From a bacterium (GTDB lineage: Bacteria; Armatimonadota; UBA5829): a stretch of DNA of 64,000 nt. Below are positions 27,555-36,109 of the stretch, one piece after another; the stretch's first letter is position 1, and each line of letters starts with the position of its first letter. Made by a program: the position numbers and the translations under genes. The stretch is taken from positions 39,153 to 103,152 of the forward strand of contig JAJFUS010000046.1 in the NCBI GenBank assembly GCA_021372295.1, in the 5' to 3' direction. The notes below the pieces were generated by a model. The model did not search any database. It had not been told where the DNA came from and worked only from the letters and a program-made list of their open reading frames with translations.

Positions 27555-29264
27555 GTGATTGACAACACGCTGACATCCGTCTTCATTGAGCAGGGCGTTA
27601 TAACGGGAAAAGAGCTGGACGCGGCGCTGGCGATGCGAACGGATGTCGCTGAGGACATCGGCGAATTCCTGGTGCGGCTGCAGATGATCTCCGAGCGCGA
27701 TCGGGTGCGGTGCGTCGGAATTCAGCACGGAATACAGTTCGTCGAACTCTCCGGGCCGGAGATGGACGCGGAAATCGCTAAGCTCATTCCTCATGCAATG
27801 GCTCTCAGATATAAAGCAATTGCCGTCGATAGAACGCAGGACGTTATCAAGGTCGCGATGGCCAACCCACTCGACGTTCAGGCAATTGATGATATAGCAC
27901 AGGCCACGGGTCTGGAGCCGATCCCGCTTATAGCCGTCGAAGACGACATACTCGAAGCCATATTCCACTGTTTCGGCGCCGCGGGAGACATCAGCGATAT
28001 TATAGTCGAGGCGATTAAAGACGCCGACGCCGAAGTCAAAATTCGTGAAGATGAACCCGAAGAGAGTGACTCAAACGTCGCCGAACTCAAAGACCTGGCG
28101 GGCGGCGCGCCTGTGGTGAGGCTCGTCAACGCGATGATCGCCCGAGCCATTGCCGAAAGAGCCAGCGACATACACATAGAACCTGAAGCGGGCCGCATGC
28201 GCGTGCGCCTTAGGGTCGATGGAATCTTGCACGAAGTGATGACCGTCCCCAAAGATTTGCAGTCGCCCGTGATCTCAAGAATTAAAGTGATGGCGGGGAT
28301 GGACGTCGCCGAAAGAAGAGCGCCTCAGGATGGGCGAATCACGCTAGTTGCCCGCCCGCAGGAGTATGACTTCAGAATATCGACATACCCGGCGGTTCAC
28401 GGCGAAAATGTGGTTGTGCGCGTCCTTGAAAAGAGCGCCGCGCAGATTACTCTGGACAAACTCGGGCTTGGGTCAAAAGTGGCTGAAGATTTCGCTCGCA
28501 TGACCCATGCGCCGTATGGAATGATCCTGGCGTGCGGGCCGACCGGCGCGGGCAAAACGACGTCGCTTTACGCCGCCTTGAATACCATCAACAGTCCCGA
28601 GCGGCACATTATTACCATAGAAGATCCGGTGGAATATCAATTGCCGGGGGTTGTGCAGGCGAACGTTAATCGCAAGGCTGGGCTTACTTTCGCAACGGGT
28701 CTGAGGACTATGGTCAGGCAGGACCCGGACGTGATACTTGTCGGGGAAATTCGCGACTCCGAGACCGCCGAGATTGCAGTGGAAGCGGCTCTTACCGGAC
28801 ACCTGGTTCTCTCGACCCTGCACGCGAACGATTCGTCGGGCGCGGCGGCTCGTCTGATCGACATGGGCGTGGAGCCGTTCCTGGTGGCGTCGTCCGTGGT
28901 GGGATTGCTCTCACAGAGGCTCGTCCGCACGATCTGCACCAGGTGCGCGACGCAGTTTGTGGTCACCGACGAACTGCTGTCTCAGCTCAAGCTCGATATA
29001 TCGGCGTCGGAGCTTAGCGGCGCGATGAAGGGCGCGGGCTGCGAGCAGTGCGGCCGCACCGGATATAAAGGCCGGATGGGAATTTACGAACTCCTTAAGA
29101 TGGACGACGACATACGCGCGGCGATTATAGCCCGGTCTTCGGCTGCCGCGATACGTCAGATTGCAATGAACAAGGGAATGATGACTCTGCGGCAGGATGC
29201 GCTTGAGAAAGTAAAGCAGGGTCTGACGACTATTGAAGAAGTCATGCGCGTTACTACGGAATGA
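27555..29264 (+). CDS. pilB: Type IV pilus extension ATPase PilB
   Basis: 569-residue hexameric ATPase of the GspE/PilB family that powers pilus extension. It has an N-terminal T2SSE_N/MshEN-like domain (about 1-150). The Walker A GPTGAGKTTSLY and Walker B/Asp box VILVGEIRDSETAEIAVEAALTGHLVLSTLHAND are intact, and a four-cysteine zinc site is present (CTRC and CEQC). GTG 27555 follows GAGGTG, nine bases after pilQ. A hairpin repeat begins four bases after its stop, separating it from pilC. Confidence 0.95.
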   Translation: MIDNTLTSVFIEQGVITGKELDAALAMRTDVAEDIGEFLVRLQMISERDRVRCVGIQHGIQFVELSGPEMDAEIAKLIPHAMALRYKAIAVDRTQDVIKVAMANPLDVQAIDDIAQATGLEPIPLIAVEDDILEAIFHCFGAAGDISDIIVEAIKDADAEVKIREDEPEESDSNVAELKDLAGGAPVVRLVNAMIARAIAERASDIHIEPEAGRMRVRLRVDGILHEVMTVPKDLQSPVISRIKVMAGMDVAERRAPQDGRITLVARPQEYDFRISTYPAVHGENVVVRVLEKSAAQITLDKLGLGSKVAEDFARMTHAPYGMILACGPTGAGKTTSLYAALNTINSPERHIITIEDPVEYQLPGVVQANVNRKAGLTFATGLRTMVRQDPDVILVGEIRDSETAEIAVEAALTGHLVLSTLHANDSSGAAARLIDMGVEPFLVASSVVGLLSQRLVRTICTRCATQFVVTDELLSQLKLDISASELSGAMKGAGCEQCGRTGYKGRMGIYELLKMDDDIRAAIIARSSAAAIRQIAMNKGMMTLRQDALEKVKQGLTTIEEVMRVTTE

Positions 29265-29268
29265 GATA

Positions 29269-29467
29269 TTGGGGCTCCGCCCCAAACCCGGCCAAAGGCT
29301 TTGCCTCTGGACTCCACAAGGAAACCAGGTTTCCTTGACCTTCTGACTCAGAGTTATATGCTCCCATATGGGAGCATATAACTCTGGAACGGGGTCTGGA
29401 GCCCGTGGCCCTAGCGGGATCCAAGGGCGGAGGCCCTTGGTCAGGAGTTCGAGGGTGAAACCCTCAA
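29269..29467 (+). repeat. Multi-hairpin interspersed repeat, copy C (inside the pilus operon)
   Basis: Same module series as copy A. TTGGGGC/GCCCCAA begins four bases after the pilB stop. It continues with CAAGGAAACC/GGTTTCCTTG, a perfect palindrome at 29349-29386, CCAAGGGC/GCCCTTGG and GAGGGT/ACCCTC, and ends 13 bases before pilC. The CCAGAGAC module is weaker here (CCAAAGGC/GCCTCTGG). Confidence 0.9.
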
Positions 29468-29480
29468 TAAAGGAAACAGC

Positions 29481-30692
29481 ATGCCGGTATATGCTTACAG
29501 AGCTATAACGTCTTCGGGCGGGATGAGAGACGCTAGGATCGAAGCGGCGTCGGAGTCTCAGGCTAAGGCGCTTCTTCGTAAGAAGGGCGAACAGGTGCTT
29601 CAGATCAAAGCCATGGCGGTCGAGCAGACGGCTGAACAATCTGTCCGCCTTAAGAAAAAGTCGTCACCCGATGAAGTCGCGGGCGCTATCAGGCAAATGA
29701 GTATTCTGGTGCGAGCAGGGGTTCCATTAGTCGAAGGGCTGAAGGGGTTGGCCGAGCAGGCTCGATCACAGACATTGAAGACCGCTATGGAAGACATTAC
29801 ACTCAGCGTAAGTCAGGGAACCAACCTCAGCGACGCATTCTCCAAACACCCTGCTCTATTTCCTACTCTCGCGGTGGAGATGGCAAAAGTCGCCGAGGCG
29901 GGCGGCAATTTGTCGGAAGCTCTCGAAAGATTGGCCGATCACATGGAGACCGGCGCGGAGATCGGACGTAAGATCAAGGCGGCTCTGGCGTATCCGGTGG
30001 TGGTAATGATTATCTCGGTGGTGACAGTAATAGTGATGGTCACGTTCATTTTGCCGAGATTCATGAAACTTTTCGACCAGATGGGCGCAAAACTACCCTG
30101 GACAACCAAAACCCTGATGACTATCAGTCACGCGACAATTACTTACTGGTATTTGTTTATACTGGGAGCGGTCGGGATATTTTACGCGGTGCGGCAATAT
30201 AAAAACAGCGCGGCAGGCAAGCGAAAACTGGATCAAATTGCGCTGAAATTGCCCATAGTCGGCGATATTGTCAGCAAAGTGGTTCTAAACCGCGTGCTGG
30301 CGTCTATGTCTACATTGCTCTCCAGCGGAGTTCCCATGGTAAAAACACTGGAGACATCCGCCGCGGCTGCCAATAATGAAATAGTTAAAGAAGCTTTGCT
30401 ACAGGCAAGGAAAGATGTGGCAGAGGGAAGCGCGACATCACAATCGTTGAAGACCACGGGGGTTTTTCCGCCGTTGGTGCTTCAAATGGTGGCCAGCGGG
30501 GAGAAAACCGGCGAACTTCCGGCTATGCTTGAGTATATATGCACCATGTATGCTCGGGAAACCGACGCCAAGGTGAAATCCCTCACTTCAGTCATCGAAC
30601 CGATTATGATAGTCGTGCTGGGTATGATCGTAGGTTTTATAGCTATGTCGGTCATCGTACCGATATATTCTTTGGTCGGTGGAGTTAAATAG
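29481..30692 (+). CDS. pilC: Type IV pilus inner-membrane platform protein PilC
   Basis: 403-residue polytopic platform protein of the GspF/PilC family with two homologous cytoplasmic helical halves. Seen are YAYRAITSSGGMRDARIEAASESQAKALLRKKGEQVLQI at the N-terminus, and repeats of the LSQG-NLSDAFSKHPALFPTLAVEMAKVAEAGGNLSEALERLADH type followed by membrane helices (about 170-192, 222-240, 372-395). It anchors the PilB motor and pilin assembly. AAAGGAAA precedes ATG. Upstream is repeat copy C. Confidence 0.94.
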   Translation: MPVYAYRAITSSGGMRDARIEAASESQAKALLRKKGEQVLQIKAMAVEQTAEQSVRLKKKSSPDEVAGAIRQMSILVRAGVPLVEGLKGLAEQARSQTLKTAMEDITLSVSQGTNLSDAFSKHPALFPTLAVEMAKVAEAGGNLSEALERLADHMETGAEIGRKIKAALAYPVVVMIISVVTVIVMVTFILPRFMKLFDQMGAKLPWTTKTLMTISHATITYWYLFILGAVGIFYAVRQYKNSAAGKRKLDQIALKLPIVGDIVSKVVLNRVLASMSTLLSSGVPMVKTLETSAAAANNEIVKEALLQARKDVAEGSATSQSLKTTGVFPPLVLQMVASGEKTGELPAMLEYICTMYARETDAKVKSLTSVIEPIMIVVLGMIVGFIAMSVIVPIYSLVGGVK

Positions 30693-30732
30693 CCTGACCC
30701 GACCAAAACACAAAAAAGGGAGGTCTGTCGAA

Positions 30733-31131
30733 ATGCATCATCTTATGGATAGGGTCAGGAGTAAGCGAGGCTTTACGCTTGTCGAACTGCTTGTCGTAGT
30801 AGTCGTGCTTGCCGTCCTGGCCGCAATCGTCTTGCCGAAGTTTATGGACTCTGGTAAGCGAAGCAAGGAATCGGCTCAGGCGAGCGACCTGAAGATTATT
30901 CGGAATGCCGTGCAGCTCTTCTACACGGACACGGGTTATTATCCGGCGACTCTGGACGATCTCACTCAGGAAGCAGCTGCCAGTGTTAAGGTCTATGACA
31001 GCGGTTCCGCAGTAACTCTGCCCACGGCAAGCGATTACCACGGCCCTTACCTGCAGGAAGTGCCGGATGACCCGGTGTCGGGTTCCGCATTCGCCTACAC
31101 CAATTCGACGGGCAAGGTAGAGGCGCCTTAA
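30733..31131 (+). CDS. Major pseudopilin, GspG/PilA-like
   Basis: 132-residue prepilin. A short basic leader (MHHLMDRVRSKRG) ends in the prepilin-peptidase site G^FTLVELLVVVVVLAVLAAIVLPKF, giving the standard class III pilin helix. The C-terminal part (NAVQLFYTDTGYYPATLDDLTQEA...GPYLQEVPDDP) matches GspG-type major pseudopilins with their calcium-site region. GGGAGG precedes ATG 30733. Follows pilC directly and is the likely main fibre subunit. Confidence 0.9.
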   Translation: MHHLMDRVRSKRGFTLVELLVVVVVLAVLAAIVLPKFMDSGKRSKESAQASDLKIIRNAVQLFYTDTGYYPATLDDLTQEAAASVKVYDSGSAVTLPTASDYHGPYLQEVPDDPVSGSAFAYTNSTGKVEAP

Positions 31132-31146
31132 GCGCTGAATTCGCAA

Positions 31147-31533
31147 ATGCCCCAGTCATTTAGCACAATTAGAAACGGCGGCTTTACCCTCGTAGAGGTG
31201 CTGGCCGCCGTTGTGCTTTTGTCCATTGGGCTGTTGGCGGTGCTTTCGGCTGGCAGCGCAGCACGCGAGACCCGGCAGCGCGCCGTTTATTTGTCTATTG
31301 GGCGAAACGCGGCTCAAAGCGCAATCGAGCATGCGCGCAGCAATCAGGACTACACACTGCCCTCTTCCACGGTCACCGGCCTGCCCTCGGGCAATAGCAT
31401 CGTACTTGCCGCCGAATTGATCGCGGGTTCTTATGGAGATGCCAAAATCAAGCATGTTTGGGTCACAGTTACCTGGCCTGAAGGCTCCGGCACGCGCAAG
31501 GTGTTTTATGAGACTTATATCTCGCCGGAATAG
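31147..31533 (+). CDS. Minor pseudopilin (GspI/PilV-like)
   Basis: 128-residue prepilin with leader MPQSFSTIRNGG and processing site G^FTLVEVLAAVVLLSIGLLAVL. The short, beta-rich C-terminus (AAQSAIEHARSNQDYTLP...VWVTVTWPEGSGTRKVFYETYISPE) recalls GspI/PilV minor pilins, which prime assembly at the tip. The Glu at position 5 of the mature helix is present. It is 15 bases downstream of the major pilin gene, and the next minor pilin starts within a few bases of its stop. Confidence 0.85.
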   Translation: MPQSFSTIRNGGFTLVEVLAAVVLLSIGLLAVLSAGSAARETRQRAVYLSIGRNAAQSAIEHARSNQDYTLPSSTVTGLPSGNSIVLAAELIAGSYGDAKIKHVWVTVTWPEGSGTRKVFYETYISPE

Positions 31534-31537
31534 ACTT

Positions 31538-32146
31538 ATGGCGCGCCCTTCGGGCTTTACGCTGGTCGAACTGATGATCGCGGGAACGGTGTCGGCGCTG
31601 GTGCTTACATCCATCTGCGGGATATACTTTGCCGTCGCGCGGGACTGGGAACGAGGAAAGGGCGAAGCCGACGCTCTTATGGCAACTTCGACGGCGTGCT
31701 CTCGTTCGGGCGATTATATATCGCAGGCGATGAGCGCCTATCCTTACACCCGGTTTACAGAAAATGACACCCTTATATTGACTATGCCGCTGGATACGGC
31801 CTACGGCTCTTACGTGCCTACATGGGTGGACGGCAAGCTCCAGACGCAGAGCGGTGACCGGCTGGTGTTTTATCTGTCGGATTCCACGGGAAGCATTTCC
31901 AGAAATGGAGACATCCTGTGGAAAGGTACCTTGAACTGTTGGACTTATGTTGTGACCCCGGACTCCGGTTGGAGTCTTTACTCCGGCGATAACTCGGGAA
32001 AAATAACGCCCTTGTGCCACATTCGATTCGATGTCACTGAAGGTGACGACCGTACCCGCGTGGGTATTACCGCGAAGTCCGCGTATACGATTTTCACCGG
32101 CGAAAAGTCTCTGCAGCAGAATGCGACTTTCTGCTTGAGAAATTAG
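31538..32146 (+). CDS. Minor pseudopilin (PilW/GspJ-like)
   Basis: About 202 residues with a prepilin leader (MARPSG^FTLVELMIAGTVSALVL). The larger beta-rich C-terminal domain fits PilW/GspJ minor pilins. ATG 31538 is chosen because it yields a short leader; an ATG at 31508 with AAGGTG upstream would give a longer leader MRLISRRNRLMARPSG and overlap the previous gene. Mature helix Glu5 is present. Probably part of the tip priming complex. Confidence 0.82.
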   Translation: MARPSGFTLVELMIAGTVSALVLTSICGIYFAVARDWERGKGEADALMATSTACSRSGDYISQAMSAYPYTRFTENDTLILTMPLDTAYGSYVPTWVDGKLQTQSGDRLVFYLSDSTGSISRNGDILWKGTLNCWTYVVTPDSGWSLYSGDNSGKITPLCHIRFDVTEGDDRTRVGITAKSAYTIFTGEKSLQQNATFCLRN

Positions 32147-32154
32147 AGGATTGC

Positions 32155-33180
32155 ATGGTAAATCGCGGACACAATCGGGGAGCGGCATACGTACTGGCTC
32201 TCACGACACTGCTCGTGGGGATCACGCTCGCGCTCGCGATGCTCCGATCATCCAGTGGCTGTTATATAGCCGAGAACACTCGTCTGAAAAAACAGGCGGC
32301 GGTCGATCTGGCTGAAGCCGGAGTGGACTATGCCTATTGGCAAATCCATTACCAGTGCCGGAAGCTGCCGCACACAGCCGACCTCACGCTGACTTCCGGG
32401 ACTGTCCACATAGCGGCCACGGATGATGGCGACAGGGAAACCTCCACAATGCTCGTGACATCGACCGGCACATGCGGCAAACACAGTCACACCATCAAGC
32501 GCGTTGTGGCTGGTTTGCTGCCGTATCATTACGCTCTGTGTGTAAAAAGCAGCATCATAGAGGCCGATGCCATAATAAACAGCAACGGCACCGGAGGAGT
32601 TCGCACAAACGGACTGATCTGGCTCACCAACTATGGCAACACGCTGAGCTCGGGCGCATGGGCGGCCGACAATATTTCTGCGGTGGGCACCGTCAACCCG
32701 AAGCATCCGAACAGTCCGAAGATCGCATTTCCTGAGATCGACGAAAGCTATTACTATTCGGTCGCTTCAAAAAAATATATCGGTGATACTAATGTCAGTT
32801 TTCCTATATCTGGGCTTTCCGGCGGAGTGATTTATGTCGCAGGCAAAGCATACGTAAGCGGAACATACACCGGCGTCTACACGGTCGTGGCATCAGGTGA
32901 TATTGTGGTGAACGGTTCGCTGAGCGCGGCGAATTCGAGTTCGTTTATGGCTTTGCTCTCGCCCGATGAGATAATTGTGTACAATAATTCAGGATATGTT
33001 GCAGCATTGCTCTACTCGCACAATTCGTTAAATACGGGCAACATCCAGATATACGGATATCCGACTGTATATGGTTCGGCATCCGCAGACGCGTTTTCGA
33101 CCGAACACACAGCCGTAATAAACCACAACAGCGGACTGAATATCGAAGCAATGAGACAATTAGACCTGCCGGGACTCTAA
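32155..33180 (+). CDS. PilX-like pilus-associated protein
   Basis: 341 residues with N-terminal GAAYVLALTTLLVGITLALAMLRSSSG, a hydrophobic helix without the FTLVE prepilin site, then QAAVDLAEAGVDYAYWQI. This is the layout of PilX-type minor pilus proteins. The C-terminal 200 residues are rich in beta-strand and Asn/Gly/Ser (INSNGTGGVRTNGLI, AGKAYVSGTYTGVYTVVASGDIVVNGSLS) and may form a beta-helix. Last gene of the pilin series. ATG follows GAGG. An adhesive tip role is inference only. Confidence 0.75.
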   Translation: MVNRGHNRGAAYVLALTTLLVGITLALAMLRSSSGCYIAENTRLKKQAAVDLAEAGVDYAYWQIHYQCRKLPHTADLTLTSGTVHIAATDDGDRETSTMLVTSTGTCGKHSHTIKRVVAGLLPYHYALCVKSSIIEADAIINSNGTGGVRTNGLIWLTNYGNTLSSGAWAADNISAVGTVNPKHPNSPKIAFPEIDESYYYSVASKKYIGDTNVSFPISGLSGGVIYVAGKAYVSGTYTGVYTVVASGDIVVNGSLSAANSSSFMALLSPDEIIVYNNSGYVAALLYSHNSLNTGNIQIYGYPTVYGSASADAFSTEHTAVINHNSGLNIEAMRQLDLPGL

Positions 33181-33217
33181 TATCGGGCCTTGTGACTGCC
33201 GAAGTATATATTGGATT

Positions 33218-34870
33218 ATGGAAAAGAGAAGACGCTCAGAACGTTTAATAGCTTCACTGCGGTGGCTCGTGATAATGCTCGGGCTTGCCGCGGTCAGTAA
33301 CGCCTCGCCCGTGCGGCTTGCGATAATGCTGGGGTTCGTGGCGGCGTACAACTGCGCCCTCATGTTCTGCATCATCGACCAAAACCGCTTCGCAAAGCAC
33401 GGACGAAAGCTTGCGCGCGCGAGCCTGATTCTGGATACTGTCGTAATCACTGTGGCCATTGCCGGCCCCGCCGACCCAATGGCCTATCTGTTGTACTGGT
33501 TCGTGCTGGTCGGTTACGGATATGCGAGCGGCCGGACGAGCGGACTGATGCTTGTGACGGGAGGAACGCTGGTCGCAAACGCCATCGGAACGCTATACGC
33601 ATCGAGCAGTAACGTATCCGGTTTCGCGACGCTCGGAATGCGCAGTGGAGTGTTGATACTCGGCGCGCTGGTTGCACTGTTCATTTCCAAGACTCGTTCG
33701 CAGGACGACCTGGCCAGCGAGCGCGGGTCTTACCTGCACGCGATCCTGACATGCGGTGCGCATCTTACAAGTTTTCGCAGCGTACATGAGCTTACCTTAT
33801 ATGTGCTGGAAGCGGCGATCAATGAAACCAACGCCGGTGGCGGCGAACTGCTGCTTATGAACGATGAGTCCGGCCAACTTGAGACCGAGGCTTTCTATGC
33901 TCCTGAAAGCAGTGACACGCCTCCGTCCGCGGCGCTGCTCAGATCGTATGCCAACTGGGTCGCGAGCAGCGGCAGGGAATTTCTGGTCAGAAGCGGTGGA
34001 CGAAGTTCCGAGGAGACCGAACTTGAACGCGACGACAGACCCGCCATGTCCGCGCCGCTGCTGTGGCAATCGTCCTCATCCGGCGGCGACAACCGGGTCC
34101 TTGGCGTGCTGACAGTGTGGGGTCATCCGGGGGAGGATTTCGGTGAAGACGCGCTCGATATGCTGCGTATATTCGCCGTTATAGCAGGCGCGGCGATTGT
34201 GAACCTGCGCCTGTACACCAATCTACAAAAGCAATTCCTTCGCACTCTCCAGAGCCTGGCTAACGGCTTGGAAGCTAGGGACGAATATACGCGAGGCCAT
34301 TCCGAAAGGGTTATGCAGGTGTCGTGTCTGATTGCGCAGGAGTTGCAGGTTCCGGCCGAATCTATCGACTCGCTCAGGAATGCGTCGCTCTTGCACGACA
34401 TCGGCAAGATAGGCGTTCCCGACGCTATTCTGCGAAAAGCCGGGAAACTTACGGTCGAAGAATGGGAGACCATGCGGCGCCACCCCATAGTAAGCGAGGA
34501 AATCTGCAAGCCTTTGGGACTTTCGCATGACGTTTTGTTCCTGATAAAGCACCACCACGAACGGTTGGACGGCAAAGGCTACCCCGGCGGAATTCCCGCT
34601 CAGGAACAACCTCTGCTGCAGCGCATCCTGGTGGTGTCGGACTCGTTTGACGCTATGCGCTCGCGCAGGCCGTATCGCGAACGCATGCCCCAGGAAGAAC
34701 TGATCGGCGAACTCAATCGCAGCGCCGGTCGCACGCTCGACCCGACGGTGGTCGATGCCCTGCGTCGCCTTATTGACCGCGGCGACATGGATTCCGTTTA
34801 CGAGGAACACGATAGGATGATCGACGGCACTATGGCGTCGATGAAAGCAAAAAAACTCAAGGCCGCCTGA
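33218..34870 (+). CDS. HD-GYP phosphodiesterase with membrane and GAF domains
   Basis: 550 residues: several N-terminal membrane helices (about 10-160), a GAF-like sensor (about 175-325), and an HD-GYP domain (about 335-535). HD-GYP hallmarks are HSERV, LLHDIGKIGVPDAIL and HHERLDGKGYPGGIP; the metal-binding histidines and GYP are intact, so it should hydrolyse c-di-GMP. Context just after the pilus genes suggests it tunes pilus function or surface behaviour by lowering c-di-GMP; riboswitches for that nucleotide lie at 56.6 kb. RBS is weak. Confidence 0.9.
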   Translation: MEKRRRSERLIASLRWLVIMLGLAAVSNASPVRLAIMLGFVAAYNCALMFCIIDQNRFAKHGRKLARASLILDTVVITVAIAGPADPMAYLLYWFVLVGYGYASGRTSGLMLVTGGTLVANAIGTLYASSSNVSGFATLGMRSGVLILGALVALFISKTRSQDDLASERGSYLHAILTCGAHLTSFRSVHELTLYVLEAAINETNAGGGELLLMNDESGQLETEAFYAPESSDTPPSAALLRSYANWVASSGREFLVRSGGRSSEETELERDDRPAMSAPLLWQSSSSGGDNRVLGVLTVWGHPGEDFGEDALDMLRIFAVIAGAAIVNLRLYTNLQKQFLRTLQSLANGLEARDEYTRGHSERVMQVSCLIAQELQVPAESIDSLRNASLLHDIGKIGVPDAILRKAGKLTVEEWETMRRHPIVSEEICKPLGLSHDVLFLIKHHHERLDGKGYPGGIPAQEQPLLQRILVVSDSFDAMRSRRPYRERMPQEELIGELNRSAGRTLDPTVVDALRRLIDRGDMDSVYEEHDRMIDGTMASMKAKKLKAA

Positions 34871-34874
34871 ATTT

Positions 34875-35122
34875 TTTGGGGACTCCTGCCCAAAGCAAAT
34901 TGTTTACACAATTATAAGGATCTTAAGGAGTAAACAATTTGCTTTGCAGAGGCTTTGCCTCTGAACTTCACAAGGAAACCAGGTTTCCTTATCCTTCTGA
35001 CTCGAACTTAATTATCCTCTTAAGAGGATATTAAGTTCGATACGGGGGTCCAGGGGCCACTCGGCTCCTGGCGAGATCCAAGAGCAGCGCTCTTGGTGGG
35101 AGTCCGAGGGTGAAACCATCGG
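34875..35122 (+). repeat. Multi-hairpin interspersed repeat, copy D, with an extra hairpin
   Basis: Variant copy, 248 bp. It has TTTGGG/CCCAAA, then an inserted 16-bp stem (34892-34907 with 34930-34945, loop 22 bases) not found in other copies. AGAGGC/GCCTCT, CAAGGAAACC/GGTTTCCTTG, a 39-base palindrome at 35002-35040 with one unpaired base, CCAAGAGC/GCTCTTGG, and CCGAGGGT/ACCATCGG (one mismatch) follow. Confidence 0.88.
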
Positions 35123-35164
35123 ATAATTCTCGCAGAACTGAACGCTTACTATTACGAAAAAATC

Positions 35165-35194
35165 TTGACCACATTCGGGCTTCGGTGTTATACT
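35165..35194 (+). promoter_or_regulatory. Putative sigma-70 promoter for cdaA operon
   Basis: TTGACC (35165-35170), 18-base spacer, TATACT (35189-35194), about 36 bases upstream of the predicted GTG start of cdaA. Close to consensus. Confidence 0.65.
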
Positions 35195-35236
35195 TGAATT
35201 TAGAATACGGAGCGCCGAACAGGCGGGCGAGATACA

Positions 35237-36109
35237 GTGAACTTCTTATCGGCATGGCAGAAAGACCTCGCGACAGCGGGCTGGACCACCATTCTTTCTA
35301 CATTTCTCGACGTCTTATTTGTGGCCGCGCTGGTCTATTGGTTGATAATGCTCTCCAAAAGAAGCCGCGCGTGGCATATCATCTGGGGACTGCTGCTTTT
35401 TTTGTTTCTTGTCCCGGTGACGGCGTGGCTCAATCTTCAAACTCTCAACTATCTCCTGCAGTCGTTCCTGCCTTTGGGGCCGGTTGCTATCGTCATATTG
35501 TTCCTGCCAGAGCTTCGTCACGCGCTTGAAAACATGGGGCGTTTCGCGGGATGGGGCGCGGGGTTTGCCGTGCTTGATGAAGAAGACCGCAGTTCGCTGG
35601 TGGAAGTGATAGTAAAATCGGCATGCAGGATGTCCGACAGGCAGATCGGGGCGCTGATCGTGATTGAACGTGAAAGCTCACTCGACGATATAGCCGCCAC
35701 CGGCACTCGTCTTGACGCGCAGGCAAGCGAAGGACTCATCGGCTCGATTTTCAACCCCGGAAGCCCTCTTCACGATGGAGCGATCATCATTCGCGGCAAT
35801 CGGATCATATCGGCTGGATGCACTCTGCCCTTGAGCGAAAGCGCGCATGTGGGAACGATGATCCACACACGACACAAGGCCGCGCTGGGTGTCGCTGAGG
35901 AAAGCGACGCAGCGGTGGTGGTGGTCTCCGAAGAAACCGGCACGATTTCACTTGCGCTTGAAGGAAAACTCCATCGGGGACTGAATCATGACTCGCTTAA
36001 ACGCAGGCTTGAGAGGCTTTCAGGAATCTCCGACGATCACCAAAACAAATCGGACTTCGCGCGAAAAGTCAACGGCACGATCAGAAAAGCGAGGTCCAGG
36101 CTGCGATGA
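35237..36109 (+). CDS. cdaA: Diadenylate cyclase CdaA
   Basis: Membrane-bound DAC enzyme that joins two ATP into c-di-AMP. 290 residues: about three N-terminal helices (17-42, 46-66, 74-95), then the DAC domain. The DGA motif (SPLHDGAIII) is intact; the usual RHR is RHK here (TRHKAALGVAEESDAAVVVVSEETGTIS), which keeps the charge. GTG 35237 is the likely start. It overlaps cdaR by four bases, the usual pairing. The C-terminal 45 residues after the domain are Lys/Arg rich. Confidence 0.93.
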   Translation: MNFLSAWQKDLATAGWTTILSTFLDVLFVAALVYWLIMLSKRSRAWHIIWGLLLFLFLVPVTAWLNLQTLNYLLQSFLPLGPVAIVILFLPELRHALENMGRFAGWGAGFAVLDEEDRSSLVEVIVKSACRMSDRQIGALIVIERESSLDDIAATGTRLDAQASEGLIGSIFNPGSPLHDGAIIIRGNRIISAGCTLPLSESAHVGTMIHTRHKAALGVAEESDAAVVVVSEETGTISLALEGKLHRGLNHDSLKRRLERLSGISDDHQNKSDFARKVNGTIRKARSRLR

